Assembly: GCA_964017185.1 (NCBI GenBank)
Contig: OZ024870.1
Location: 55,802,312 to 55,866,311 of the forward strand
Length of the DNA stretch: 64,000 nucleotides
Source of the DNA: Rugalucina vietnamica
Taxonomy: Eukaryota > Mollusca > Bivalvia > Lucinida > Lucinidae
Direction of reading: 5' to 3'
Numbering within the stretch: position 1 is the first letter of the stretch; every line of letters begins with the position of its first letter. The notes under the pieces are model-generated. The model was not told the DNA's origin. It saw only the letters and a program-made list of their open reading frames with translations, and made no database searches. Positions 63,101 through 64,000 of the stretch are shown in pieces. The position numbers and the translations under genes were made by a program.

Positions 63101-64000
63101 CAGTGATTTTGCTTTATATCTCATTACATTATTTGAGTAAGTATCACTAGACCTTTGACCCTGCAATACTTATAGGTCAGTGTGACCTTTTTTCACGGTT
63201 CAGTGATTTTGCCTTGTGTCTTGGCACTCAGTTGGTATATGAACACACTTCTTTCACACTATGAGTGAGACCTTTAAATCTTAGTAGTTATAATTAACTT
63301 TCATAGTTCAGTGATTTTGCCTTATTGCATCAAGGCAAAAAGATATATGAGCGTAATGCTTTGGGTTACTGGTGGGGTTTGGCCTTATGTTTGACAAAGG
63401 TCAGAAGCAGTCGAGCACGCTGTCCTGCGACAGCTCTTATTTTTCTATGAGATTCCTATAAGCAAACAGAATAGCCCTAGATGTGAAGCTGCGTTCTTTG
63501 ATGTCACATCTGGGGCTGTACTGTTTGCCCATGTACCATAAATACTTAAATAGGATGCAGGCTGTCAACCAATTCCTATATTCCTATTAAACTCCTATAT
63601 TTTGAGTCCAAATCCTATATTTTTAAGCACCTCCTATATTCCTATAAATTCTCCTATATTTTGAAAATATTTCCTATATTTTTAGGAAAATCTGTTGCCG
63701 ATGAATGATCATATGTAGTAAATACTAAATAGTAGTGCTCTGAAACTGCATTTTGCCTTTTTATTCTTCATTCTTTATTTTGTTAATAAAATCATATTCT
63801 TACTATATATTATATACTATAGTATGGTCATTGTGTCACTCCTTAGTCAGGATTACTTAAAAGTCCAAAGCATATCCCATTTTCAAAACAATTTAAAAAT
63901 TATATCAAAGTTGTCATGCTTTTTATATAGTGTAGTTTTTATCTACAGGCCACCTTTGCTATCTCAAAATCAAGGGGAATGGAGAAACCACTTCGAGTTT
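32281..64000 (+). CDS. Cysteine-rich multi-exon protein with DOMON domain, partial gene
   Basis: Fifteen exons give about 2.08 kb of coding sequence (near 690 codons), open at both ends. Exon lengths and splice phases agree at every junction. Exons 1-11 each encode exactly three cysteines (C-x10-14-C-x14-39-C) and alternate phase 2-to-1 with phase 1-to-2, so two neighbours form a six-cysteine unit. Exons 12-14 encode a DOMON domain (YVGIGIS...M...SDIY, WVVTDRYAS, FFARGP). DOMON folds bind heme or sugars, usually outside the cell or facing the lumen (family knowledge). An extracellular role is inferred from the cysteines; no signal peptide is visible because the 5' exons were not found. Exon 1 needs a preceding exon ending in phase 2. 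The cysteine repeat resembles none I can name with confidence; the nematode DUF19 type is one candidate to compare. Confidence 0.85.
32936..33037 (+). pseudogene. Decayed duplicate of exon 1, copy 1
   Basis: From 32960 it matches the last 75 bp of exon 1 (GAGGAGTACTCCGGCAAGAT, GGATTCAACTACAGAAACTG) and keeps the donor GTATTATAT. A one-base deletion near 32975 shifts the frame, and the first two cysteines are gone. The intron just upstream ends in TTGTTCAG. Confidence 0.8.
33058..33212 (+). mobile_element. MITE family B copy lacking the inner palindrome
   Basis: Has AGAAAACCGGTCTTTGG, CACAGAAGATGGCTAGAAGC and TGGTTTTCTCATGATATC, but the central CAAAGGCGCTGATCAGC hairpin is deleted between AGCAAAAA and CTGGTTTTC. 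Confidence 0.65.
33240..33345 (+). pseudogene. Decayed duplicate of exon 1, copy 2
   Basis: The frame stays open and resembles exon 1 (GKIVGFKTGFNYKNC against GKIAGVMAGFNYRNC). It lacks the first two cysteines, and TGTCTTTGGC replaces the donor region. It has an upstream TTGTTTAG acceptor. An older or faster-decayed exon duplicate than 32936. Confidence 0.7.
33508..33610 (+). CDS. Host gene exon 2 (phase 1 to 2)
   Basis: Acceptor TTATTGTTTAG, donor GTAAGTT. Encodes ECGTWYYTNKIWEKC...HEKC: C-x12-C-x15-C. Family C MITE begins 40 bp after the donor. Confidence 0.88.
33650..33898 (+). mobile_element. MITE family C copy
   Basis: Left end AATTTGCCCATGCAATATAC, central AACATAGATTGTGGGTACAC with a shortened opposite arm, right end TTACATGGAAATGTTATCCT (diverged). 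Confidence 0.7.
34103..34324 (-). mobile_element. MITE family B copy
   Basis: GAGTCGCGTCATGAGAAAAT at the left, inner palindrome CAGATCAGCTTTGCAG...CGAAGCTGATC, right end AACATTGTTATCTCATG (last bases lost). Confidence 0.75.
34481..34590 (+). CDS. Host gene exon 3 (phase 2 to 1)
   Basis: Acceptor GTTTATTCAG, donor GTTGGT (a weaker donor). Encodes MGCVKYASLVSGVSCSIRE...SICP: C-x11-C-x14-C. Confidence 0.88.
34632..34863 (+). mobile_element. MITE family B copy
   Basis: GAGCCTTTGCGTGAGAAAAC start, TTTCCGACCAGGTCCGACAC, inner palindrome, end TTGGTCTTCTCATGCGGCTG. Begins 41 bp after the exon 3 donor. Confidence 0.8.
35119..35350 (-). mobile_element. MITE family B copy
   Basis: Both ends recognisable; inner palindrome GCAGATCAGTTGTGCAGTAA...GCTGATC. 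It ends 32 bp before exon 4. Confidence 0.82.
35383..35527 (+). CDS. Host gene exon 4 (phase 1 to 2)
   Basis: Acceptor TGTCTCAATCCAG, donor GTATAG. Encodes GQTYEYLESLMPTTKEGLC...MTRYTC...DNDRC: C-x13-C-x14-C. Confidence 0.88.
35528..37083. other. Intron, mostly unique sequence
   Basis: No transposable element family seen elsewhere in the window. A short inverted repeat lies at 36998-37068 (CAGGCATATTGGGCC and GGCCAATATGCCT). Confidence 0.45.
37084..37321 (-). mobile_element. MITE family B copy
   Basis: Inner palindrome GTGCAGATCAGCTGCTCAGT...GCTGATCAGCGC, unique part TAGTACAATTCCTCTTCTTC, right end GTGATGCGGCTC. Abuts the family C copy at 37325. Confidence 0.8.
37325..37618 (-). mobile_element. 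MITE family C copy abutting exon 5
   Basis: Full copy with an expanded central palindrome (two GCGAGGCGGTT/AACCGCCTCGC arms) and end TTGCATGGACAAGTTTTCGT. Its last base is about 20 bp before exon 5, so the exon's branch/polypyrimidine region is squeezed into that gap or lies within the element. Confidence 0.85.
37638..37771 (+). CDS. Host gene exon 5 (phase 2 to 1)
   Basis: Acceptor CGCTAATTCCAG, donor GTATGT. Encodes VEGCVYSSLHADAGCSLTQ...TDC: C-x10-C-x24-C. Sandwiched between a family C MITE (20 bp upstream) and a family B MITE (13 bp downstream). Confidence 0.9.
37785..38019 (+). mobile_element. MITE family B, near-consensus copy
   Basis: Close to intact: GAGCCGCCTCGTGGGAAAAC, inner hairpin GCTGATCAGCTTCGCGGTTA / CCGCGAAGCTGATC, end TTTTTCTCATGAGGCAGCTC. 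Very similar to the copies at 54086, 57393 and 59267, implying recent spread. Confidence 0.92.
38128..38569. mobile_element. MITE with CAGGGTTCCCAC ends and AACGTT duplication
   Basis: Ends CAGGGTTCCCACGGACT and TCTGTGGGAACCCTG are inverted. AACGTT flanks both sides (38122-38127, 38570-38575). The interior is A-rich with GGAAAAATCATGGAA-type short repeats and a poly-A at about 38442. CAGGG-type ends suggest hAT or a related superfamily, but a 6 bp duplication is unusual for hAT (8 bp). Confidence 0.8.
38596..38752 (+). mobile_element. MITE family B, 5'-truncated copy
   Basis: Starts at CTAGAAGCTTGAAATTTCG, keeps the inner palindrome and the end TTTCTCATAACGCGGCTC. It ends 43 bp before exon 6. 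Confidence 0.8.
38796..38955 (+). CDS. Host gene exon 6 (phase 1 to 2)
   Basis: Acceptor TTCTGCCTTTCAG, donor GTAATG. Encodes VSNCERMGLQAANVNQQC...KLKC: C-x13-C-x29-C. The donor is at the border of a family E MITE half that starts within 2-3 bases of the exon. Confidence 0.9.
38956..39115. mobile_element. MITE family E, right half at an exon border
   Basis: Matches the right half of the copies at 53797 and 60692: AATGCC-ATTGTTGGCATTTT, AAGCAGGATAAATTA, ATTTATGAGCAGTTTAAATT, TTTATAACCTC. The left half is missing exactly at the exon 6 donor. Confidence 0.75.
39171..39235. mobile_element. Hairpin element family D
   Basis: CAAACAGAATAGCACCAGAT, GGGACGCCGC and their complements make a 65 bp near-perfect hairpin. 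Related hairpins at 52085 and 63463. Confidence 0.85.
39398..39485 (+). pseudogene. Decayed duplicate of the start of exon 7
   Basis: The first 75 bp match exon 7 at about 95 percent (TATGAGGAAAGTATTAGGTG, GGTCTAGATATTGGTATGGA), including an intact CTTTCAG acceptor. The match ends with Cys changed to Tyr and a TGA at 39483. No donor. Use of this acceptor would truncate the protein. Confidence 0.88.
39535..39728 (+). CDS. Host gene exon 7 (phase 2 to 1)
   Basis: Acceptor TTAATCTTTCAG, donor GTAACG. Encodes IRCLMGAGRGLDIGMEQCSA...LDECD: C-x14-C-x39-C, the longest spacing in the series. A family C MITE begins 20 bp after the donor. Confidence 0.9.
39949..41285. mobile_element. Pogo/Tc1-like non-autonomous element
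   Basis: Ends CAGTGGCAACTGTAG and (complement) CAGTCAAACCTGTCTTAAGC, with TA on both sides. The host MITE consensus carries a single TA there, so TA was duplicated. The ends contain repeated CTTAAGCAAGCACCTGTC. No transposase; the interior was invaded by a LINE fragment. Confidence 0.8.
40312..40739 (-). mobile_element. 5'-truncated LINE 3' end (third LINE family)
   Basis: Minus frame encodes ESEYHFLLVCPRYNDLRRKY and HWPTLTKFDNIM...KFIYFAEKLRE then TAA at 40542, a typical LINE ORF2 tail, followed by a 3' UTR ending GCCGAATAAACTATTCTG with short (TATTCTG)n. AAAAGGTA flanks it at 40304-40311 and 40740-40747, an 8 bp target duplication. Confidence 0.88.
42028..42168 (+). repeat. Direct repeat flanking LINE-B, left copy
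   Basis: Matches 47470-47626 nearly base for base. Built of an approximately 85 bp unit containing TGGTTTCTTGTCCAAGTCAT. Confidence 0.85.
42510..42819 (-). other. LINE-B 3' UTR
   Basis: Follows the ORF2 stop and ends near AACGAATAAACTTTCTGTAA on the minus strand, similar in style to the third LINE's GAATAAACTATTCTG end. Confidence 0.5.
42820..45132 (-). pseudogene. LINE-B ORF2: reverse transcriptase and C-terminus
   Basis: Encodes 770 residues with RT motifs NYRGITLLSVVGK, SGFRKGMSTVDN, AFIDFKKAFD, VRQGECLSPFLF and LLYADDIVVF (near residue 370), then a tail with C-x2-C...H-x4-C (CRICN, FHFLLEC) near residues 690-710. The start has fused past a deletion: the endonuclease C-terminus and part of the linker are missing between CTY at 45120 and the KARSEYKKVLRKSRYDYRQ linker. 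The RT frame itself is unbroken. Differs from LINE-A in RT motifs; I/Jockey-type or a relative is likely but not decided. Confidence 0.9.
45120..45830 (-). pseudogene. LINE-B ORF2: endonuclease, C-terminally deleted
   Basis: An apurinic-like endonuclease frame: NIQGLVSKNVNKLQS and MTETWLG at the N-terminus, LICGDFNARTS in the middle, and it ends GRIGNDKGVGKCTY at 45120. The frame is open upstream of the first ATG (45728) to about 45830, overlapping the end of ORF1, and the N-terminal Asn motif lies there, so the domain starts before that ATG. The C-terminal catalytic Asp/His segment (SDH region) is absent, so this copy cannot nick DNA on its own. Confidence 0.85.
45855..47285 (-). CDS. LINE-B ORF1 (RNA-binding protein)
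   Basis: 476 residues, intact. Acidic N-terminus (GDLLEGDDTEEDGQEE), a heptad-rich segment near 85-135, then an RRM-like L1-ORF1 domain (NNLVFRGL near 145, DIARAHRLG, RPIIVNFKDYS, RRLWPTFKSEKVK) and a basic, low-complexity C-terminus. Such proteins bind LINE RNA as multimers (family knowledge). ATG 47285 follows a short 5' UTR. It ends TAG at 45855, overlapping the upstream extension of the endonuclease frame. Confidence 0.85.
   Translation of the reverse strand: MMARANPEDTAGDLLEGDDTEEDGQEENIRSDFFGENRYNGFQPRVGNPKVNNEWQTQRRKRRRHDTSSVDAEAFSHMSNDEKMLVLFNKLSLVEAKQNSLSAVMPPVHEKIDVLENCVDIHDRKIKMLSYRSLDLEARSRRNNLVFRGLADIQNEDCKKVIVTFIQEELETDISVDDIARAHRLGSLTRAKARYAITRRPIIVNFKDYSLTEQIMEATRRLSGTMFRVERDFPAEISEARRRLWPTFKSEKVKHPTARVVMGFPAKVIKNGRVVRDEFPDWNDLLRVSRVRGFESGESSDEEGEKMDYYDRSSRQPKPAFGPWQPWQQSGGVADADGSTYYTPNTDTGSDTSARPSQGARKKVYIKSKQRGNRRRQSLKMTERVAENMRNSKNNIARNKIPVGMQNHRSLFQRKTENQNNRSSTVPDSTRGGTKINTGQGSCDRNQPMDVQPARDTTQSSRDETVKDTGVAANSQ
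47470..47626 (+). repeat. Direct repeat flanking LINE-B, right copy
   Basis: Same orientation as the left copy, ending ATGATTCATATT. Either internal tandem repeats of the host element that LINE-B landed in, or a very long duplication. Confidence 0.85.
47906..49612. other. Intron 7, right part: no gene recognised
   Basis: Mostly unique. An (ATAA)n run lies at 48452-48512. Around 49176-49394 a short frame (RFSVWGVGGSG...ETIRSI) looks faintly like the end of a tyrosine recombinase, too weak to call. Confidence 0.35.
48452..48512. repeat. (ATAA)n microsatellite
   Basis: About 14 ATAA units. Confidence 0.97.
49613..49763. mobile_element. Long hairpin (short inverted-repeat element)
   Basis: Arms of about 60 bp (GATCAAACGTGATTTTCCAT, TCATTAACATTCGCTAGGT, GAGTGTGTT and complements) around a GAGGGCGTAGCCC loop. 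Similar in build to 20468-20632. Confidence 0.8.
50291..50347. repeat. Poly-pyrimidine run
   Basis: T/C-only tract, probably the poly-A tail side of the adjacent minus-strand SINE plus expansion. Confidence 0.85.
50346..50570 (-). mobile_element. SINE-like repeat (weak head)
   Basis: The minus-strand 3' part GACCTTAGCTGTTGACTGGG then ACGTAAAGCATC and an A-rich tail resembles the distal domain of the other SINEs. The upstream part contains TAACCGCTCAGG but no clean A/B boxes. Confidence 0.4.
50738..50776. repeat. G-rich run (quadruplex-prone)
   Basis: A near-continuous G run with single T/A interruptions, four or more G-tracts in 40 bp, 118 bp before exon 8. Confidence 0.9.
50894..51020 (+). 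CDS. Host gene exon 8 (phase 1 to 2)
   Basis: Acceptor TTCATTTCAG, donor GTGAGT. Encodes SDQCPSSGMAADIVTASCMS...NESKC: C-x13-C-x15-C. Joins exon 7 in phase across an 11.2 kb intron. Confidence 0.88.
51138..51195. repeat. Poly-T run
   Basis: Two T tracts separated by ATCTA, about 55 bases in all. Confidence 0.97.
51454..51688 (+). mobile_element. MITE family B copy
   Basis: GAGCCTCATCTTGAGAAAAC start, GGTGCTGATCAGCTTTGCAG inner palindrome, end TTTCTCACGATGCGGCTC. Confidence 0.85.
51790..51938 (+). CDS. Host gene exon 9 (phase 2 to 1)
   Basis: Acceptor TTTTTTCTGCAG, donor GTAGGT. Encodes YECVKGVGFMNAAKCQED...LYCE: C-x11-C-x27-C. Confidence 0.9.
52000..52149. mobile_element. Family D element with flank (unoccupied F target)
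   Basis: The hairpin core 52085-52149 (CAAACAGAATAGCCCCAGAT, GACGCCGC and complements) is preceded by TTTTAAGTTTTTATTTTATT. The same flank at 61000-61050 and 63440 is split by element F, so this copy shows the pre-insertion state. Confidence 0.8.
52269..52545 (+). mobile_element. MITE family C copy
   Basis: Both ends are present (CATTACGAAATCTTGCCCAT; ACACGGGCATGTTTTCCTGA). The central palindrome has mutated arms. Confidence 0.85.
52713..52848. mobile_element. MITE with CAGGGTGTCCAC ends
   Basis: CAGGGTGTCCACCTTC left and TTTGGACACCCTG right are inverted. The interior carries CAAGGTCAGGGAATT and AGTCAGGGAG repeats. Related to 56938-57369. Confidence 0.75.
52933..53166 (+). mobile_element. 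MITE family B copy
   Basis: GAGCCTGTGCATGAGAAAAC, GCGCTGATCAGCTTCGCGGT, end TTTTCCCATGTGGCAGCTC. Ends 51 bp before exon 10. Confidence 0.87.
53218..53332 (+). CDS. Host gene exon 10 (phase 1 to 2)
   Basis: Acceptor TCATCTTCAG, donor GTTAGT. Encodes KKKCSVFFAEKAKKDECKK...ELRC: C-x12-C-x17-C. Lies between inverted family B copies. Confidence 0.88.
53350..53728. mobile_element. Head-to-head composite of two family B MITEs
   Basis: 53350-53540 is a plus copy truncated after its inner palindrome; 53541-53728 is a minus copy truncated at the matching place. They join at GCCTAGGCAAAAACAAAGGC. The result is one large palindrome-like structure with two inner hairpins, starting 18 bp after the exon 10 donor. 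Confidence 0.8.
53797..54027. mobile_element. MITE family E, full copy
   Basis: Ends GAGGTTATAAAACTTTTTTC and TTTTTTTAACCTC, with GCTCAGCTCAGCTGAG inside each end and a central AACAATTGTTGGCATTT palindrome. 231 bp, non-coding. Confidence 0.85.
54086..54319 (+). mobile_element. MITE family B, near-consensus copy
   Basis: Nearly identical to 37785-38019 with perfect terminal inversion (GAGCCGCCTCGTGGG / CCCATGAGGCGGCTC). Confidence 0.92.
54324..54528 (+). mobile_element. MITE family B copy, second arm deleted
   Basis: Starts 4 bp after the previous copy. GAAAATACTGGTCTTTGG, GCGCTGATCAGCTTCACAGT, then the complementary arm of the inner palindrome is missing. Ends CAATGCGGCTC. Confidence 0.8.
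54775..54921 (-). repeat. Dispersed repeat H, copy 2
   Basis: On the minus strand it reads TCTAATGCACTTGAGACTGT, CGTGACGTCTGATAAA and TGATTGGTTAAAGCTGTGG, matching 2252-2400. Confidence 0.6.
54933..55166 (+). mobile_element. MITE family B copy
   Basis: GAGCGGCCTCGTGGGAAAAC start, CGCTGATCAGCTTCGTGGTC palindrome, end TTTTCCCATGGGGTGGCTC. The Helitron-like element A5 begins 5 bp later. Confidence 0.9.
55172..56677 (+). mobile_element. Helitron-like element A5, complete
   Basis: Left hairpin AGCTCACCTGAGCCGTTAGG / CTCACAAGGTGAGCT, CCGTCC run, three family-A modules (about 55250, 55690, 56160), right end CAGGTGAGCGTTTACAGG then ACCATTGGTCCTCTGGT. It ends 16 bp before exon 11, so the exon's branch point must lie inside the element or in the 16 bp gap. 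Confidence 0.88.
56694..56824 (+). CDS. Host gene exon 11 (phase 2 to 1)
   Basis: Acceptor TTTATAATTTCAG, donor GTAGGT. Encodes LNCLKFYTLLYEETCTFE...DICY: C-x11-C-x21-C. Last of the three-cysteine exons. Confidence 0.9.
56938..57369. mobile_element. MITE with GGGTGTGCAC / GACACCCTG ends, diverged
   Basis: Interior repeats of GTCAGGGAAAT and AGGTCAGGG; right end AAATTGTGGACACCCTG. Family of 52713. Longer because of unrelated inserted sequence at about 57062-57285. Confidence 0.6.
57393..57625 (-). mobile_element. MITE family B, near-consensus copy
   Basis: GAGCCGCCTCATGGGAAACC left, palindrome GCAGATCAGCTTCGCGGTAA, end TTTTCCACGAGACGGCTC. Confidence 0.9.
57886..58009 (+). mobile_element. MITE family C, partial copy
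   Basis: Central palindrome (AACATTGATTGTGAGTACCC, ACAATCTATGTTTTGGATC) and CCCCTGTATACCCCAGTTTT. Both ends lost. Confidence 0.65.
58010..58579. other. Intron, nothing recognised
   Basis: Unique A/T-rich sequence. The open frame running into exon 12 from 58426 looks coincidental, because the acceptor at 58579 gives the correct phase. Confidence 0.4.
58580..58752 (+). CDS. Host gene exon 12: DOMON part 1 (phase 1 to 0)
   Basis: Acceptor TACATTTCAG, donor GTATGT. Encodes ACDYPWAIRND...SGWVNVHLQTRTQ...TGLEYVGIGISQDNLM. The beta-strand pattern followed by GIGIS and Met matches the DOMON core. The Met before the SD in the next exon is at the position often used as a heme ligand in heme-binding DOMONs (family knowledge; not proved here). 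Confidence 0.85.
58828..59045 (+). repeat. Dispersed repeat J, copy
   Basis: AAGGTACAAGTAGGCAATGA start, CCAATAGGCGGCCACTCAGT in the middle. Matches 22401-22620. Lies 75 bp after the exon 12 donor. Confidence 0.65.
59267..59500 (-). mobile_element. MITE family B, near-consensus copy
   Basis: Perfect ends GAGCCGCCTCATGGGAAAAC and TTTTCCCACGAGGCGGCTC; palindrome GCAGATCAGCTTCGCGGTAA intact. Confidence 0.93.
59618..59685 (+). CDS. Host gene exon 13: DOMON part 2 (phase 0 to 2)
   Basis: Acceptor TTTTCATTGCAG, donor GTAGGC. Encodes SNSDIYTVAPVDAAGENW then VVTD: the conserved S-D pair and the VSDR-like strand of DOMON. Confidence 0.88.
59715..59956 (-). mobile_element. MITE family B copy
   Basis: GAGCGCATCATGAGAAAAAA, palindrome GCAGATCAGCTGTGCAGTTA, end TTTCTCATGTTGTGGCTC. 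Starts 29 bp after the exon 13 donor. Confidence 0.85.
60128..60251 (+). mobile_element. SINE, 5'-truncated (second family)
   Basis: A B box-like GGTTCGATTGC, then CATATGACATTAGCTGTTGG, GGGGCGTTAAACCCC and a (CAAC)n-type tail. The A box is missing. Confidence 0.65.
60398..60663 (+). CDS. Host gene exon 14: DOMON part 3 (phase 2 to 1)
   Basis: Acceptor TTTTGTTTAAG, donor GTAAGT. Encodes YASARAKPLADT, VTWSQLWYTENKVGLAMFTR, STGDSKDVDLDGSKFLFFAR and GPM, the C-terminal DOMON strands, followed by a linker ending FSCG. A family E MITE begins 28 bp after the donor. Confidence 0.9.
60692..60922. mobile_element. MITE family E, full copy
   Basis: GAGGTTATAAAACTTTTTTT left, AAAGTTTTATAACCT right, CAACAATTGTTGGCATTTTA centre. 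Confidence 0.87.
60990..61050 (+). mobile_element. Family D element, left flank cut by element F
   Basis: ATATGACGAATAGCCCACTT and GAATTTAAGTTTTTATTTCA match 51975-52060. The rest of the element continues at 63440. Confidence 0.75.
61140..61810 (+). repeat. Tandem repeat, about 180 bp units
   Basis: TTTTCTAGAAGTCCATATCT recurs near 61150, 61328 and 61508, with GGGTGGGGCTGGAGGTTAAA in each unit. Four units, the last diverged. Confidence 0.9.
61860..63290 (+). repeat. Tandem repeat, about 130 bp units with AGGTCAnnnTGACCT
   Basis: Eleven to twelve units with GACCTTTGACCC, CCTAATTTCACGGTTCAGTG and GATTTTGCCTTATATC. Two monomer types alternate (TTAGTATATTTTCATAC against GGTTTATGAACAAAC), giving a 257-270 bp higher-order period. 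Confidence 0.92.
62049..63188. promoter_or_regulatory. Array of ten estrogen-response-element-like palindromes
   Basis: AGGTCACTGTGACCT (or CAATA, CTA, GTG variants of the spacer) at 62049, 62177, 62305, 62433, 62562, 62690, 62818, 62946 (first base G), 63074 and 63174. The inverted AGGTCA half-sites with a 3 bp spacer equal the consensus for steroid-type nuclear receptors (established knowledge). Function is unproved. Confidence 0.6.
63440..63540 (+). mobile_element. Family D element, right part with hairpin
   Basis: TTTTTCTATGAGATTCCTAT then the hairpin 63463-63527 (CAAACAGAATAGCCCTAGAT and complement, one arm mutated). Continues 60990-61050. Confidence 0.8.
63541..63948. other. Intron end, short direct repeats
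   Basis: TCCTATATTTT-type motifs recur six or more times at 63575-63690. Otherwise unique. Confidence 0.5.
63949..64000 (+). CDS. Host gene exon 15, start only
   Basis: Acceptor TTTTATCTACAG. Entering in phase 1 it reads HLCYLKIKGNGETTSS without a stop to the window edge. Correct phase and acceptor support it; too short to place in a domain. Confidence 0.6.

Larger units (their letters stand above)
61051..63439 (+). mobile_element. Helitron-like element F with receptor-site palindrome array
   Basis: Left end TTAGCTCGACTGC with hairpin arms GTGCAT/ATGCAC inside. The right end has GCAGTCGAGC (inverse of the left motif) plus an outer hairpin GCTGTCCTGCGACAGC and CTTA. The minus strand ends CTAA before T. 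The body holds a 180 bp tandem repeat (61140-61810) and an approximately 130 bp tandem repeat (61860-63290). Comparison with 52000-52075 shows insertion at ATTT(T/C)A^TTTTTC with no duplication longer than 2-3 bp. Same layout as family A, different sequence. No helicase gene. Confidence 0.8.

Overview
The window is animal (eukaryotic) nuclear DNA: spliced exons with GT-AG borders, non-LTR retrotransposons, tRNA-derived SINEs, many short inverted-repeat elements and microsatellites. The mix of hairpin-ended Helitron-like repeats, a 170-180 bp satellite carrying CCTGTGCGCCGCACAGG, and dense 235 bp palindromic elements suggests a bivalve mollusc or another marine invertebrate. That is inference from repeat style; the species cannot be named from the sequence alone.

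Layout. 1-5640: degenerate repeats. 5680-27395: one L1/Tx1-like LINE (LINE-A, + strand) broken into three pieces. A 3.3 kb Helitron-like element (8755-12045) splits its ORF2, and a 14.6 kb fold-back element (12182-26786), whose arms are mostly inverted satellite arrays, splits it again. Endonuclease and RT lie at 5680-8754, a short middle piece at 12045-12181 and the C-terminus at 26790-27395; two in-frame stops add to the damage. 27865-32200: intergenic repeats and SINEs.

32281-64000: a host gene on the + strand, running off the right edge. I found 15 exons whose splice phases all agree. The first 11 each encode exactly three cysteines (C-x10-14-C-x14-39-C) and alternate between two phase types; the next three encode a DOMON domain; a fifteenth starts at the window edge. 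The 5' end of the gene is not visible. Its introns are packed with transposable elements, often only 13-50 bp from the splice sites. An 11 kb intron (39729-50893) holds a triple nest at 39749-41370 and a 6.1 kb inverted-repeat element (41760-47905) containing a second LINE (LINE-B, - strand).

61051-63439: a second Helitron-like element inside the last intron. It carries about ten tandem copies of AGGTCAnnnTGACCT, a palindrome identical in layout to an estrogen response element. A related unoccupied target at 52000-52075 shows it inserted without an obvious target duplication.

Functionally there is one recognisable host gene, probably a secreted cysteine-rich DOMON protein. Everything else is mobile or decayed mobile DNA. 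The most unusual items are the three-cysteine exon series with decayed exon copies beside it, the satellite-armed fold-back element dated by the LINE frame it interrupts, and the nuclear-receptor-like palindrome array.
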